This document shows, piece by piece, positions 1-9,093 of a stretch of DNA of 64,000 nucleotides (positions are counted from its first letter, which is position 1; every line of letters starts with the position of its first letter). The notes under the pieces were generated by a model that saw only the letters and a list, made by a program, of their open reading frames with translations, searched no databases and was not told the DNA's origin. The DNA is from Gammaproteobacteria bacterium (GTDB lineage: Bacteria; Pseudomonadota; Gammaproteobacteria; Chromatiales; Chromatiaceae), in NCBI GenBank assembly GCA_020445255.1, contig JAGRGY010000029.1, positions 456 through 64,455 of the forward strand, given 5' to 3'. A program made the position numbers and the translations under genes.

Positions 1-122
1 CCCATGGACCCCTGACCAAAGAGCTATCACGCCCTTTGGAAACCCCGCCCAACCGTCCGCCGTTTGGAGCCCGCCACCGTATTCGCCGGTGGATCACGAA
101 GCGGGGGAAGCGGCCTTGGTCG

Positions 123-1304
123 TCAGGCCGATTGTGCGATTTCGGAGAGTTGTTGCAGCGCGGTACGGATCAGGGAGACGGCCCGTTCAATCTCATCTTC
201 CGTCGTTGCGGCTCCAAGGCTAAAGCGGATTGAGGCTTCGGCCATATCGCCGCTCAAACCGATCGCCCGCAGAACGTGGGACGGTTCGGGGATGCCCGTT
301 GTGCATGCCGAGCCCGTCGATGCTGCAAGATGCGGTTGAAGCGTTTGCAAAATGTCGTGCGCGGAAAACCCAACAAACGCAATATTGGCGTTGCCGGGAT
401 GCCGTTCGGTGAGGGCAGGGCCGTTTACCCTGGTTTCCCACGGCAGGTCGCTGATCCGCCCGACGAACATCTCCATGAGGCGGCGCAGGCGCTCCCTCAA
501 GCCTTGGGCTTCGGCGATGCACAAGAGACCGGCAGCCTCGCCCATGCCCACGCAAAGCGCCACCGGCAGCGTTCCGGATCGCAGGCCCTCCTGCTGACCC
601 CCACCGTAGATCAGGGGCTCGATCCGCTCGTGGAGATCGCGGCGCATATAGAGCGCGCCAATGCCTTGGGGTCCGTACATCTTGTGGGCCGACAGGCTGA
701 CGAGGTCAGCCGCAGACGCGAGATGCCTGGTATCCAGTGCAAGCGGAGCCTGCGCCGCATCGCAATGAAAGACCGCTCCAACCTTGTGAGCGGCCGCAGC
801 AAGCCCTCGAATATCCTGGATCGTGCCGATTTCGTTATTCACGGCCATCACGGAAACAAGCAGGACATCGTCAGCAAGGCGGCCTTCCAGGGCTGCTACC
901 GAGACCCGGCCTGCGCTGTCCACGGGCAGCACTTCAACGGTGAAACCGCATTGATCGGCCAGCGCACGCGCGGCAGCAAGAACGCATTTATGCTCGATCG
1001 CGCTCACGAGGATGCGTTGCCGCGTTCTGCCTGCTGCCCGTCGGCCAAGCCCGAGAATCGCCAGATTGTTCGATTCGCTTGCCCCCGAGGTAAAGATGAT
1101 CTCGTCGGGTTCGGCCCCGATCAGACCGGCAACGCTTGTCCTTGCCGTTTCAACGACGGCGGACATTTTCCAGCCAAGAGCGTGATCCGAGGAGTGGGGA
1201 TTGCCGGCCATTTCAGCAAAGAAGGGCGACATTTTCTGAAAGACACGCCGATCGACAGGCGTGCTTGCCTGGTGGTCAAAATAGAGTGTTTCAGAAAAAC
1301 TCAT
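123..1304 (-). CDS. sspA: Cysteine desulfurase, SspA/DndA-like (phosphorothioate modification)
   Basis: A PLP-dependent class V aminotransferase of the NifS/IscS/DndA type, 393 aa, full length for the family. Visible landmarks are the PLP-stacking His105 (SAIEHK), Asp182 (HCDAAQ), the Schiff-base Lys208 (SLSAHKMYGPQG) and the catalytic Cys334 in the mobile loop (STGSACTTG). It would take sulfur from L-cysteine as a persulfide and pass it to the DNA-modifying partner. It is divergent from the sspBCD-like genes, the layout known for SspABCD systems, which supports a dedicated role over housekeeping IscS. A general iron-sulfur desulfurase cannot be excluded from sequence alone, but there are no isc or suf neighbours. 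Confidence 0.85.
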   Translation of the reverse strand: MSFSETLYFDHQASTPVDRRVFQKMSPFFAEMAGNPHSSDHALGWKMSAVVETARTSVAGLIGAEPDEIIFTSGASESNNLAILGLGRRAAGRTRQRILVSAIEHKCVLAAARALADQCGFTVEVLPVDSAGRVSVAALEGRLADDVLLVSVMAVNNEIGTIQDIRGLAAAAHKVGAVFHCDAAQAPLALDTRHLASAADLVSLSAHKMYGPQGIGALYMRRDLHERIEPLIYGGGQQEGLRSGTLPVALCVGMGEAAGLLCIAEAQGLRERLRRLMEMFVGRISDLPWETRVNGPALTERHPGNANIAFVGFSAHDILQTLQPHLAASTGSACTTGIPEPSHVLRAIGLSGDMAEASIRFSLGAATTEDEIERAVSLIRTALQQLSEIAQSA

Positions 1305-1391
1305 TGCAAATCAGTCGCCTGCGTTGTAATCGTGAGTCGATGAGCTATGGCTTAACCCCTTGGTTTTCTGGGGGAACTCTCCAGCTTTCAA

Positions 1392-1420
1392 TTGACCCTA
1401 TCACAGGTGTGCGATAGAGT
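1392..1420 (+). promoter_or_regulatory. Promoter and overlapping inverted repeat in front of sspB
   Basis: A sigma70-like -35 TTGACC (1392-1397) lies 17 bases before a weak -10 TAGAGT (1415-1420). The spacer and -10 are covered by an imperfect palindrome CTATCACAGG/TGTGCGATAG (1398-1417), which looks like a repressor site. A wider CTCCAG/CTGGAG pair (1379-1384 and 1425-1430) brackets it. The sspB start at 1457 has a GGAGAG ribosome site. The 152-base gap between divergent genes must hold both promoters. No start site has been measured and no cognate regulator gene is visible. Confidence 0.45.
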
Positions 1421-1456
1421 CGAACTGGAGGCTGCATCCAGTAGCCGGAGAGAATT

Positions 1457-2416
1457 ATGTCACGCGGACCCCTCTATCAGGATAGCTACAACCCTCAGTT
1501 CTCCGGTCACGAGACGTTTCCCCTGCGCTACGGGTGGCTCAAGAAGGTTTACGACCGCGTTTTCGAGACTCAGGACGAAGAGGACAACCGCTCATCCTGT
1601 TGGGGGGACGATGCAATCGCACGGTTTGGCGTCGGCAAGAACATGGTCGGTTCGATGCGCCATTGGGCCAAGGCCACCGGCATTGTCGAGGAGCCGCCCA
1701 AGACGAACGCCATCAAAACCACGCCCCTTGGCGATCTGATTTTCGGGAAAGGCGGTCTTGATCCCTATATGGAGGTTCCGGCCACTCTGTGGCTCATTCA
1801 TTGGATGCTTGCGGCCAATCCCGAAAAGACAACATGGTTCTGGGGGTTCAGCCATTATCCCGGCATCACCTTCGAGCGCGACCCTCTCGTCAAGAAGCTC
1901 GTGCGCCTTGCAAAAGAGCGCGGTTGGCCACGTGCTTCGGCAACGACCATCCGCAACGACGTGGCCTGTTTCATACGCACGTATGTTGCGCGGCAGCCAA
2001 CAGGCAAGGCCGGTCATGACGATGCGCTCGAATCCCCGCTGACCGAGTTGGGCCTGATCAAGGCGATCGGCAAGAAGGACGGTTTCCGGTTTGTGCGGGG
2101 ACCCAAATCGACGCTCGGAGACGGGGTCTTCACGTTCGCGCTGCTTGATTTCTGGTCGCACTATTCCGGTGCCGCCACATTATCCTTCGAAGCCATAGCG
2201 CATGCGCCGGGAAGTCCGGGCCGCGTCTTCGCGTTCGATGAAAACGATGTTGCCGACAGGCTCGCGGCTCTCGATGAGTTTACGGGCGGAGCATTGCGGT
2301 GGTCGGAAGCGGCGGGCCTCAAGCAGGTCGTTCGCAGCGCCGAGATCAGCGCCGAACGCGCTCTCTCGTTTCTTTCTGCGGATTACGGCGAACACGCTAA
2401 AAGGGAGGCTGCATAG
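1457..2416 (+). CDS. sspB: DUF4007 family protein, SspB-like
   Basis: A 319-aa protein recognised as DUF4007 by its opening (PQFSGHETFPLRYGWLKK) and by its place directly before a large ATPase and a PAPS-reductase-like gene. In the SspABCD system SspB is reported to be a DNA nickase needed for single-strand phosphorothioation; that role is transferred here by family and neighbourhood. The middle part (about residues 105-180) is tryptophan- and arginine-rich and ends in a helical tail. The start is supported by GGAGAG seven bases upstream of ATG. The stop is followed immediately by the ATG of the next gene, so translation is probably coupled. Confidence 0.75.
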   Translation: MSRGPLYQDSYNPQFSGHETFPLRYGWLKKVYDRVFETQDEEDNRSSCWGDDAIARFGVGKNMVGSMRHWAKATGIVEEPPKTNAIKTTPLGDLIFGKGGLDPYMEVPATLWLIHWMLAANPEKTTWFWGFSHYPGITFERDPLVKKLVRLAKERGWPRASATTIRNDVACFIRTYVARQPTGKAGHDDALESPLTELGLIKAIGKKDGFRFVRGPKSTLGDGVFTFALLDFWSHYSGAATLSFEAIAHAPGSPGRVFAFDENDVADRLAALDEFTGGALRWSEAAGLKQVVRSAEISAERALSFLSADYGEHAKREAA

Positions 2417-5400
2417 ATGGCTCTGAAGGAGCGTGTTCGCATCGCCCGCCGTTTTCTCCGTTCGATCCGTATAGATACCGATCTTGGTCAAAAAGGAGCG
2501 TTGGACGGTTTTGTCTGTCCGCAATCCTCGGCCGAAGTCCTGACGACCATGGCGCGGCATGTCTCGGAAACGGGGCAGGGCGCATTTACCTGGACCGGGC
2601 CGTATGGCAGCGGCAAGTCAAGCCTTGTCGTTGCTTTGAGCGCTTTGCTGAACGGCAATGCCGGACTGCAAGAGGACGCATCCAAAGTCTTCGGTCACGC
2701 CCTTGCGAAAACCATGTGGGAGGCGTTTCCGACCGGCACACGGGGCTGGCGCGTTCTCCCGATCGTCGGGCGGCGCGCATCCCCTGTCGCGGTCATTGGC
2801 GAGGCGGTCAAGAAAGCGGGGTACGTCACGCGTCTTCCGCGCGGCGGATGGAACGACCGCAATCTTGTCTCCGCCCTGATGGATGCGGCGCAGGATCATC
2901 CGCGCATGCATGGTGGGCTCATTCTCTTTATTGATGAGATGGGCAAGTTTCTCGAAGCGGCCGCGCAGGACGGTTCGGATATTTTCGTTCTTCAGGAGCT
3001 TGCGGAAGCCGCTTCACGAAGCGGCGGCAGGCTCATCATTATCGGGGTTCTGCATCAGGCGTTCGAAGAATACGCTCATCGCCTCTCGCATGAAATGCGC
3101 GACGAATGGGCGAAGATTCAGGGACGCTATATTGATCTGGTGGTCGATACGGCGGGTGAGGAACAGATTGATCTCATCGCGCGCGCCATCGAAAGCGATC
3201 GTAAGACAACACATGCCGGGGCACTTGCAACGAGCGTCGCCGGTCTTGCGCGTCGCGACCGGGCCGGAGACTCAAAACATCTCGCGAACACTCTGGAAGC
3301 GTGCTGGCCGCTGCATCCTGTCGTGGCGAGTCTTCTGGGGCCGATTTCAAGGCGGCGTTTCGGGCAAAACCAGCGCAGCATCTTCGGGTTTCTGAACTCA
3401 TCCGAGCCGCACGGGTTTCAGGACTTCCTGGAGCAGGCAGGGGATAAAGACCTCTACGAGCCTGATCGCCTGTGGGATTATCTTCGGGCCAATCTTGAGC
3501 CCTCTATCCTCGCTTCGCCGGACGGACACCGATGGGCGCTGGCTGCCGAAGCCATGGAGCGGTGCGAAGCGCTTGGCGGCGATGCGCTGCATCTCAGGCT
3601 GCTCAAGACCATTGCCGTAATCGACCTGTTCAAGGAGCGCTCCGGGCTGGTTGCGAACCTCGAAATCCTGCGCACCTGCGTGCCGGGCGTGTCGCTCAAG
3701 AAGATCAAGGACGCGCTCGCCGATCTCGATAAGAAATGGTCGCTTACGATCTTCAAGAAGTTTCTGGATGCCCACGCGATCTATGCGGGCAGCGATTTCG
3801 ATATCGAAAAAGCCATTCGCACGGCCCTTGATGATCTCGATGAGGTCGATTTCAAGCTGCTGAACGAACTCGCCGGGCTCCAGCCCGTTCTCGCCAAACG
3901 ACACTATCACGAAACCGGGACGATGCGCTGGTTCGATGTCAATATCGTTCCGGTCCGCTCGATCCTGCGGTACGCCGAGACCTACCAGCCCGCAAACGGC
4001 GCGATTGGCCAGTTCCTGCTTGCCGTGCCGACGGACGGTGAAACGGAGGATGAGGCCAAGAAGCTCTGCCGGAAAGCCGCACGGTTCAGCGATACCGATG
4101 ATCGGCCGTGGGATATCGTTGTCGGCATCTCGAAGCGCTCGTGGGCCATAATCCCGCTCGCCCGCGAACTGTTCGCGCTTGAGAGCGTCGCCAACAATCA
4201 TCCGGAACTTGCCGGGGATTCAGTTGCACGGCGCGAAGTATTCGCACGCCTTGCGGAGCTGCAATCCCTACTCGAAACGGAGTTGTATGCGACCATGGAT
4301 AACGCCGAGTGGTTCAGAAAGAACTATTCGGAAGAACGGCTCCGCCAGGCCGACCTCAACGGCATAGCCTCCGAACTTGCCGGGCGGCGGTTTTCCCGGA
4401 GCCCGCGTCTTCATAACGAACTGCTCAATCGCCACAAGCCTTCGAGCAACGCGATTGCCGCCCAGAACACGCTCCTGCGCAACATGGTTCTCAAGAAAGG
4501 GGAGGAGCGGCTCGGGATCAAGGGATTTCCGGCCGAAGGCGGCATGTTCGCCTCGTTGCTTGAAGCCACGGGGCTCTACGCCGAATCCGGTGAGGGCTGG
4601 CGGTTCGTTGCGCCGCAGGACGGAGAGGGTGATCACGCCTGTCTTCATCCCCTGTGGGAGGCCGCTCTGGATTACGTGCGCGGCCATGCCGATGAAACGA
4701 TTCCGCTTTCCGATCTTTTTGACATCTGGCGCGCTCCGCCCTTTGGCGTGAAGGACGGGCTGATGCCCATTCTGGTAGTGGCGTTCATCCTCGCGCAGCA
4801 CGATCAGCTTGCCGTCTACCGCGACGGCATCTTCAGGGCGGCCTTCGATGATGTCGATGTCGATACGCTGGCCAAGAACGCGGATCAGATCAGTCTGCGC
4901 TGGATGGATATCAACGATCTTTCGCGCAAATTGCTCTCCGGCATGGCGGAGATCGTGCGCGATCTCGATGAGCAGAACGCGCTCGTTCATCTTGAGCCCA
5001 TAGACGTTGCGCGCGGCCTGATTGCCATCTTTGACCGCCTTCCGCCCTGGACCAAGCGCACCATGCGTTTATCCGCCAATGCAGCGCATGTGCGTGACTT
5101 GTTCAAACAGGCCAAGGACCCGAACAAGATATTGTTCGACGATCTGCCCGAGACGATCGGGAAGGGTGTCTCTCTGGAGTGCGACGATGATCTCAAGCGC
5201 GTGGTCCGGGGGGTCCGGGAAGGGCTTGAAGAACTCGTCGATGCTTATCCCGCGATGCTTGTGCGCTTGCGCGATCTCATGCTTGCGGAATTGCAGGTCC
5301 CCAACGTCTCGCCGCGCTCCATGGCCGAGCTGCGCGAGCGCGCGGAGAACATCCGGCAGCTTGCCGGGAACTTCCGCCTTGAAAGCTTCGTAACGCGCCT

Positions 5401-5824
5401 CTCGCAGTTTGACGGAAGTGATGCGAGCTTCGAGGGGATTGCCAGCCTTGCGGCCAACAAGCCGCCGCGCGACTGGGTCGATCCGGACCTCGATCAGACC
5501 GCTATAGAACTCGCGGAGATGGCGCAAAAGTTCATTCGGACTGAAACCTTTGCGCGGGTAAAGGGCCGCCCCGAAAAAAGGCAGGCCATGGCCGTTGTCA
5601 TCGGCATGGACGGGAGGCCCGCCCCGTTCCTTGAAGAGTTTGATGTCGCGGATTCGGACCGGGGCGCCGTTGTAGAGCTGATCGAGCGCGTACACGCGGC
5701 GCTCGAACAGGCTGAACCGGCGCGGCGCAGCGTCATCCTTGCCGCCCTTGCCGAAATCTCGGCCCAATACATCCAGAGCGCGGCCAAAGACTCTGAAAAC
5801 GAAAAAGGAAAGATTGCTTCTTGA
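2417..5824 (+). CDS. sspC: Large P-loop ATPase, SspC-like
   Basis: An 1135-aa P-loop NTPase. Walker A is GPYGSGKSS (residues 61-69) and Walker B is LILFIDE (168-174) followed by MGKF. The remaining roughly 900 residues are helical and low in recognisable motifs, as in BrxC/DUF499-type defence ATPases. In SspABCD the SspC ATPase works with SspB and SspD on DNA sulfur insertion. The gene begins directly after the sspB stop (TAG-ATG) and its end overlaps the next start by four bases, so B, C and D form one tightly packed transcript. Assignment rests on the Walker motifs, the length and the B-C-D order. Confidence 0.75.
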   Translation: MALKERVRIARRFLRSIRIDTDLGQKGALDGFVCPQSSAEVLTTMARHVSETGQGAFTWTGPYGSGKSSLVVALSALLNGNAGLQEDASKVFGHALAKTMWEAFPTGTRGWRVLPIVGRRASPVAVIGEAVKKAGYVTRLPRGGWNDRNLVSALMDAAQDHPRMHGGLILFIDEMGKFLEAAAQDGSDIFVLQELAEAASRSGGRLIIIGVLHQAFEEYAHRLSHEMRDEWAKIQGRYIDLVVDTAGEEQIDLIARAIESDRKTTHAGALATSVAGLARRDRAGDSKHLANTLEACWPLHPVVASLLGPISRRRFGQNQRSIFGFLNSSEPHGFQDFLEQAGDKDLYEPDRLWDYLRANLEPSILASPDGHRWALAAEAMERCEALGGDALHLRLLKTIAVIDLFKERSGLVANLEILRTCVPGVSLKKIKDALADLDKKWSLTIFKKFLDAHAIYAGSDFDIEKAIRTALDDLDEVDFKLLNELAGLQPVLAKRHYHETGTMRWFDVNIVPVRSILRYAETYQPANGAIGQFLLAVPTDGETEDEAKKLCRKAARFSDTDDRPWDIVVGISKRSWAIIPLARELFALESVANNHPELAGDSVARREVFARLAELQSLLETELYATMDNAEWFRKNYSEERLRQADLNGIASELAGRRFSRSPRLHNELLNRHKPSSNAIAAQNTLLRNMVLKKGEERLGIKGFPAEGGMFASLLEATGLYAESGEGWRFVAPQDGEGDHACLHPLWEAALDYVRGHADETIPLSDLFDIWRAPPFGVKDGLMPILVVAFILAQHDQLAVYRDGIFRAAFDDVDVDTLAKNADQISLRWMDINDLSRKLLSGMAEIVRDLDEQNALVHLEPIDVARGLIAIFDRLPPWTKRTMRLSANAAHVRDLFKQAKDPNKILFDDLPETIGKGVSLECDDDLKRVVRGVREGLEELVDAYPAMLVRLRDLMLAELQVPNVSPRSMAELRERAENIRQLAGNFRLESFVTRLSQFDGSDASFEGIASLAANKPPRDWVDPDLDQTAIELAEMAQKFIRTETFARVKGRPEKRQAMAVVIGMDGRPAPFLEEFDVADSDRGAVVELIERVHAALEQAEPARRSVILAALAEISAQYIQSAAKDSENEKGKIAS

Positions 5825-6660
5825 CGGCAGAATGCAGCAAACATGTTCTGGGTCTGTCCGGCGGCCGCGATAGCGCCGCGTTAGCGGTCTATATGAGGCA
5901 GCATCACCCTGAACTGGAGATCGAATACTTCTTTACGGACACGGGTAAGGAATTACCGGAGGTCTACGAGTATCTCGGCCGACTTGAAGGGTTTCTCGGT
6001 AAGCCGATCACCTACCTCAATCCCGACCGGGACTTTGATTTCTGGCTGAGACAATACAACGACTTCCTGCCTTCGCCGCAGTCGCGGTGGTGCACGCGGC
6101 AGCTCAAGCTTCGGCCTTTCGAGCAGTGGCTTCGTCCCCTGCTTGCGGACGGGACGCAGGTCTTTAGCTACGTGGCCATCCGGGGCGATGAGGAGTACCG
6201 GGACGGCTACTCCTCCAAGCACGATAAACTTGTTATCAAACTGCCTTTTAAGGATGCGGGCATCGACAAGGCCGGTGTCCTTGATATTCTCGAAGGAGCC
6301 GGTCTCGGGCTCCCGAAATACTATTCCTGGCGCACGCGAAGCGGCTGCACCTTCTGCTTCTTTCAGCAAAAGATCGAATGGGTGCGGTTGCGCGAAGAAC
6401 ATCCGCAGGCATTCGAGGAGGCCAAGGCATACGAGAAGAATGCGGTCGAGCACGGTTCGCCTTTTACGTGGTGCCAGGGGGAGTCGCTCGTTGAATTGGA
6501 ACGGCCGGAGCGCATCGAGCAAATCCGGCGCGATCATCAGGAACGGCTGGAGCGCGTCAAGGCCAAGGCCGTGCCCAACCCCCTGCGCCCGGACGCCGAA
6601 CCGCTCGATATTGATGACGTGTATGGAAAGGCGAAGGTGTGCCTTGCGTGCCACAAGTAA
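5821..6660 (+). CDS. sspD: PAPS-reductase/ATP-pyrophosphatase fold protein, SspD/DndC-like
   Basis: A 279-aa protein of the adenine nucleotide alpha-hydrolase (PP-loop) family, with SGGRDS at residues 13-18 and the FTDTGKELPE segment typical of PAPS reductase folds. SspD is the ATP-pyrophosphatase that would activate DNA for sulfur transfer from SspA. Cysteines at 91, 176 and 179 (SGCTFCFF), 218, and 274 and 277 (VCLACHK) could hold an iron-sulfur cluster or carry sulfur; which ones act is not known. The start is a TTG overlapping the sspC stop, chosen because the PP-loop begins almost at once. It is shorter than most DndC proteins, in line with SspD. Confidence 0.78.
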   Translation: MTAECSKHVLGLSGGRDSAALAVYMRQHHPELEIEYFFTDTGKELPEVYEYLGRLEGFLGKPITYLNPDRDFDFWLRQYNDFLPSPQSRWCTRQLKLRPFEQWLRPLLADGTQVFSYVAIRGDEEYRDGYSSKHDKLVIKLPFKDAGIDKAGVLDILEGAGLGLPKYYSWRTRSGCTFCFFQQKIEWVRLREEHPQAFEEAKAYEKNAVEHGSPFTWCQGESLVELERPERIEQIRRDHQERLERVKAKAVPNPLRPDAEPLDIDDVYGKAKVCLACHK

Positions 6661-6699
6661 TTTGATGAAATGTAAAGGATTACAACTTAAAGTGCATTT

Positions 6700-9093
6700 A
6701 TGTTTAAGGTAACCGCTCGAACCATCTTAGAGCTGGGATCGGAACTCATCAGTTCCGATGCTATTGCTTTCTACGAATTGATAAAAAACGGAATTGATGC
6801 CGGTTCGAAGGATGGGGTCACGATCAATTTCAATATTGTTATGGGCCGACGTGATTATCAGGAGTCCAAATCCCAAATCCTGTGCGCGATAGAGGAAGAA
6901 ACTGGTGAAGTCTTAGAGCTGGATGATCTTAAAGCAGAGATTTCTAGCAAGCTCAATATCGAAGCGAAAGAGCTTTGGGGTGCTGCCAGTAAACACGTTG
7001 AAGAGGCTGATACGTACGAAACATTGCTCGATACGCTTGAGTATGTTGACAGTCTAAATTCAATTACGATTTCTGACAGCGGCTCAGGCATGTCTTTGAA
7101 AGAACTCGACACGGTATTTCTGGTAATCGGAACGTCATCTAGAAAAAGTGAGATTGATGCAGCCATCGCCAGCGGTAAATCGTCCGCACCCTTTCTCGGG
7201 GAGAAGGGTATCGGACGCTTATCTGCAATGCGGCTAGGCGATCGACTGTCAGTGCGAACAACAAGAGCGCACGACAGCAACTACAACCTCATTGACATTG
7301 ATTGGTACGAGTTTGACGATGCTTCGAAGATGGTCGAAGACATCGACGTTAAACCTAGAAAAGGTGATGTGAAGGATGATCCGACTTTCAGTGGGACGGA
7401 AATAAAGATAGGGAAGGTAAACGCTGATTGGAGTGAGAAACGTGTCGAGCGGTTGGCTGTTGACGATTTCTCACTGCTTGTAAACCCTTTGGGTAAAATA
7501 TCCGGCCAGCGCATCGCAGTATTCTGGAATGGTAAGCGAGTAAATATACGACGACTTGAGAAAAGCTTCATATCGCATGCCAATGCCTTCGTGCGAGGTA
7601 AATATCGGGTAAGTAAGGCAGGTCCAGAATTGGAGTTAAGAATAGAGCTACACAATATCGGCTTTGAACACCCTCTTGAGGTGAGCATCGAGACTGCAAC
7701 TGCCGATGTCCTGCATGGAGCTCTCGTCGGTCCGAAAGCCAAGCGTAGAAGGATGAACAAGCGTGACATTGATTATTCCGCACTGAATAGTGTAGGTCCT
7801 TTCGATTTTGAGCTTCACTGGTTTAATCGGTCACTTTTGCGCAAGGGGAAAACAACCGGGGAATATCAGGCATTACGCAATCTGCTCGACCAATGGATGG
7901 GTGTTCGGTTGTATCGAGACGGTTTTCGAGTCTATCCCTACGGTTCTGAAAACGATGATTGGCTTGAATTAGACAAAACTGCTTTGGCATCGAAGGGCTA
8001 TGCTCTAAACCGAATCCAGCTTGTCGGACAAGTCGAAATCGGTCGACTGCAAAATCCTCAGCTCATTGACCAAACCAACCGTGAAGGTCTGCGGCAAACA
8101 CCCGAGGAAGCGATACTTAAAGAGACTGTTCAGTTCGCCGTAGAGCGTCTTCGAGATGAAATGAATCGCATCACCAAGGAACAAAAGGACGCCAAAGAGC
8201 CATTTATTGCTGACGAAACCAAAACGGCTGATTTTGAAAAGCGAATGAAAACGGCGATTCAGTCTATTCGGAAAGTTGTTTCGTCGGAACATCGTGAGGT
8301 TGTCCAAGAGCTGGAATTATTGCGCGAAGAGTTTGCTCGATACGCTGCCAAAGCCCGTGAGCGCATTGCTGACATGGAAAAAGATGCCGATCAAATGCTA
8401 GCAATGGCGGGTATTGGTTTAATGGTAGAGGTTGTAGCCCACGAGCTCACTCGATCTGCCGAAGATGCTTTGGATGTTCTGAATAGTCTCAAACGTAAGA
8501 CCGTTCCAGAAGAGATTCGCCGTCGGCTTGAAAGCCTGAGAGCGTCAATGACAAGCATCAGCAAGAGGCTACGCATCCTCGATCCTCTCAGTGTGACCGG
8601 ACGGCAGCGCAAAGAGCGTTTCAACTTGGATGAACTCTTGAGCGATATTTTAGAAGCTCATGAGGCACAGTTTGAGCGGCATCATATTAAACTGACCGTA
8701 TTCCATCCAGAGCGATCAGTACAGGTATCTGCTGTTAAAGGCATGGTCGTTCAGGTGCTAGAGAATCTGATCTCGAACTCAATTTATTGGATGGATGTAG
8801 AGAAGCAGCGAAAGATGTCATATAGACCAGAGCTGACGATAACACTTGAAGACAATCCACCACGCATCCGGTTCTCTGACAATGGTCCCGGCATTTCCAC
8901 GCAATATAGAGACCGAGTGTTCGATCTCTTTTTTTCACTTAAAGATAAGAGCCGACGTCGCGGCCTAGGGCTCTATATCGCACGGGAAGCAGCAGAGCAT
9001 AACGGTGGTGAATTGACGTTAGACCCGGACACGGTTAATGACGAAGGACGCTTTTCCACGTTCGATTATCGTGTAGTGGGAGAAGAACCTTGA
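6700..9093 (+). CDS. Protein with two GHKL ATPase domains, sensor-kinase-like (SspFGH-module candidate)
   Basis: A 797-aa protein with an unusual layout. The N terminus is an Hsp90/MutL/MORC-type GHKL ATPase: N-box E26, N30, D33 (YELIKNGIDAG), DSGSG (126-130) and GEKGIGR (167-173). After a middle region and a coiled coil (about 490-570) comes a histidine-kinase-like half: VVAHELTRS (about 579, with a possible phosphorylatable His), an N-box LENLISNS (about 685), SDNGPGIS and RRRGLGLYIA. The next gene is receiver-like and overlaps the stop, so a phosphorelay pair is plausible. By position it may be the first gene of an SspFGH-like effector; that is inference. The base composition is much AT-richer than sspABCD. 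Confidence 0.7.
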   Translation: MFKVTARTILELGSELISSDAIAFYELIKNGIDAGSKDGVTINFNIVMGRRDYQESKSQILCAIEEETGEVLELDDLKAEISSKLNIEAKELWGAASKHVEEADTYETLLDTLEYVDSLNSITISDSGSGMSLKELDTVFLVIGTSSRKSEIDAAIASGKSSAPFLGEKGIGRLSAMRLGDRLSVRTTRAHDSNYNLIDIDWYEFDDASKMVEDIDVKPRKGDVKDDPTFSGTEIKIGKVNADWSEKRVERLAVDDFSLLVNPLGKISGQRIAVFWNGKRVNIRRLEKSFISHANAFVRGKYRVSKAGPELELRIELHNIGFEHPLEVSIETATADVLHGALVGPKAKRRRMNKRDIDYSALNSVGPFDFELHWFNRSLLRKGKTTGEYQALRNLLDQWMGVRLYRDGFRVYPYGSENDDWLELDKTALASKGYALNRIQLVGQVEIGRLQNPQLIDQTNREGLRQTPEEAILKETVQFAVERLRDEMNRITKEQKDAKEPFIADETKTADFEKRMKTAIQSIRKVVSSEHREVVQELELLREEFARYAAKARERIADMEKDADQMLAMAGIGLMVEVVAHELTRSAEDALDVLNSLKRKTVPEEIRRRLESLRASMTSISKRLRILDPLSVTGRQRKERFNLDELLSDILEAHEAQFERHHIKLTVFHPERSVQVSAVKGMVVQVLENLISNSIYWMDVEKQRKMSYRPELTITLEDNPPRIRFSDNGPGISTQYRDRVFDLFFSLKDKSRRRGLGLYIAREAAEHNGGELTLDPDTVNDEGRFSTFDYRVVGEEP

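Noticed and set aside
276..1343. A 355-residue plus-strand frame
   Set aside because: It is antisense to the cysteine desulfurase gene, whose active-site residues are all intact, so this frame is a shadow.
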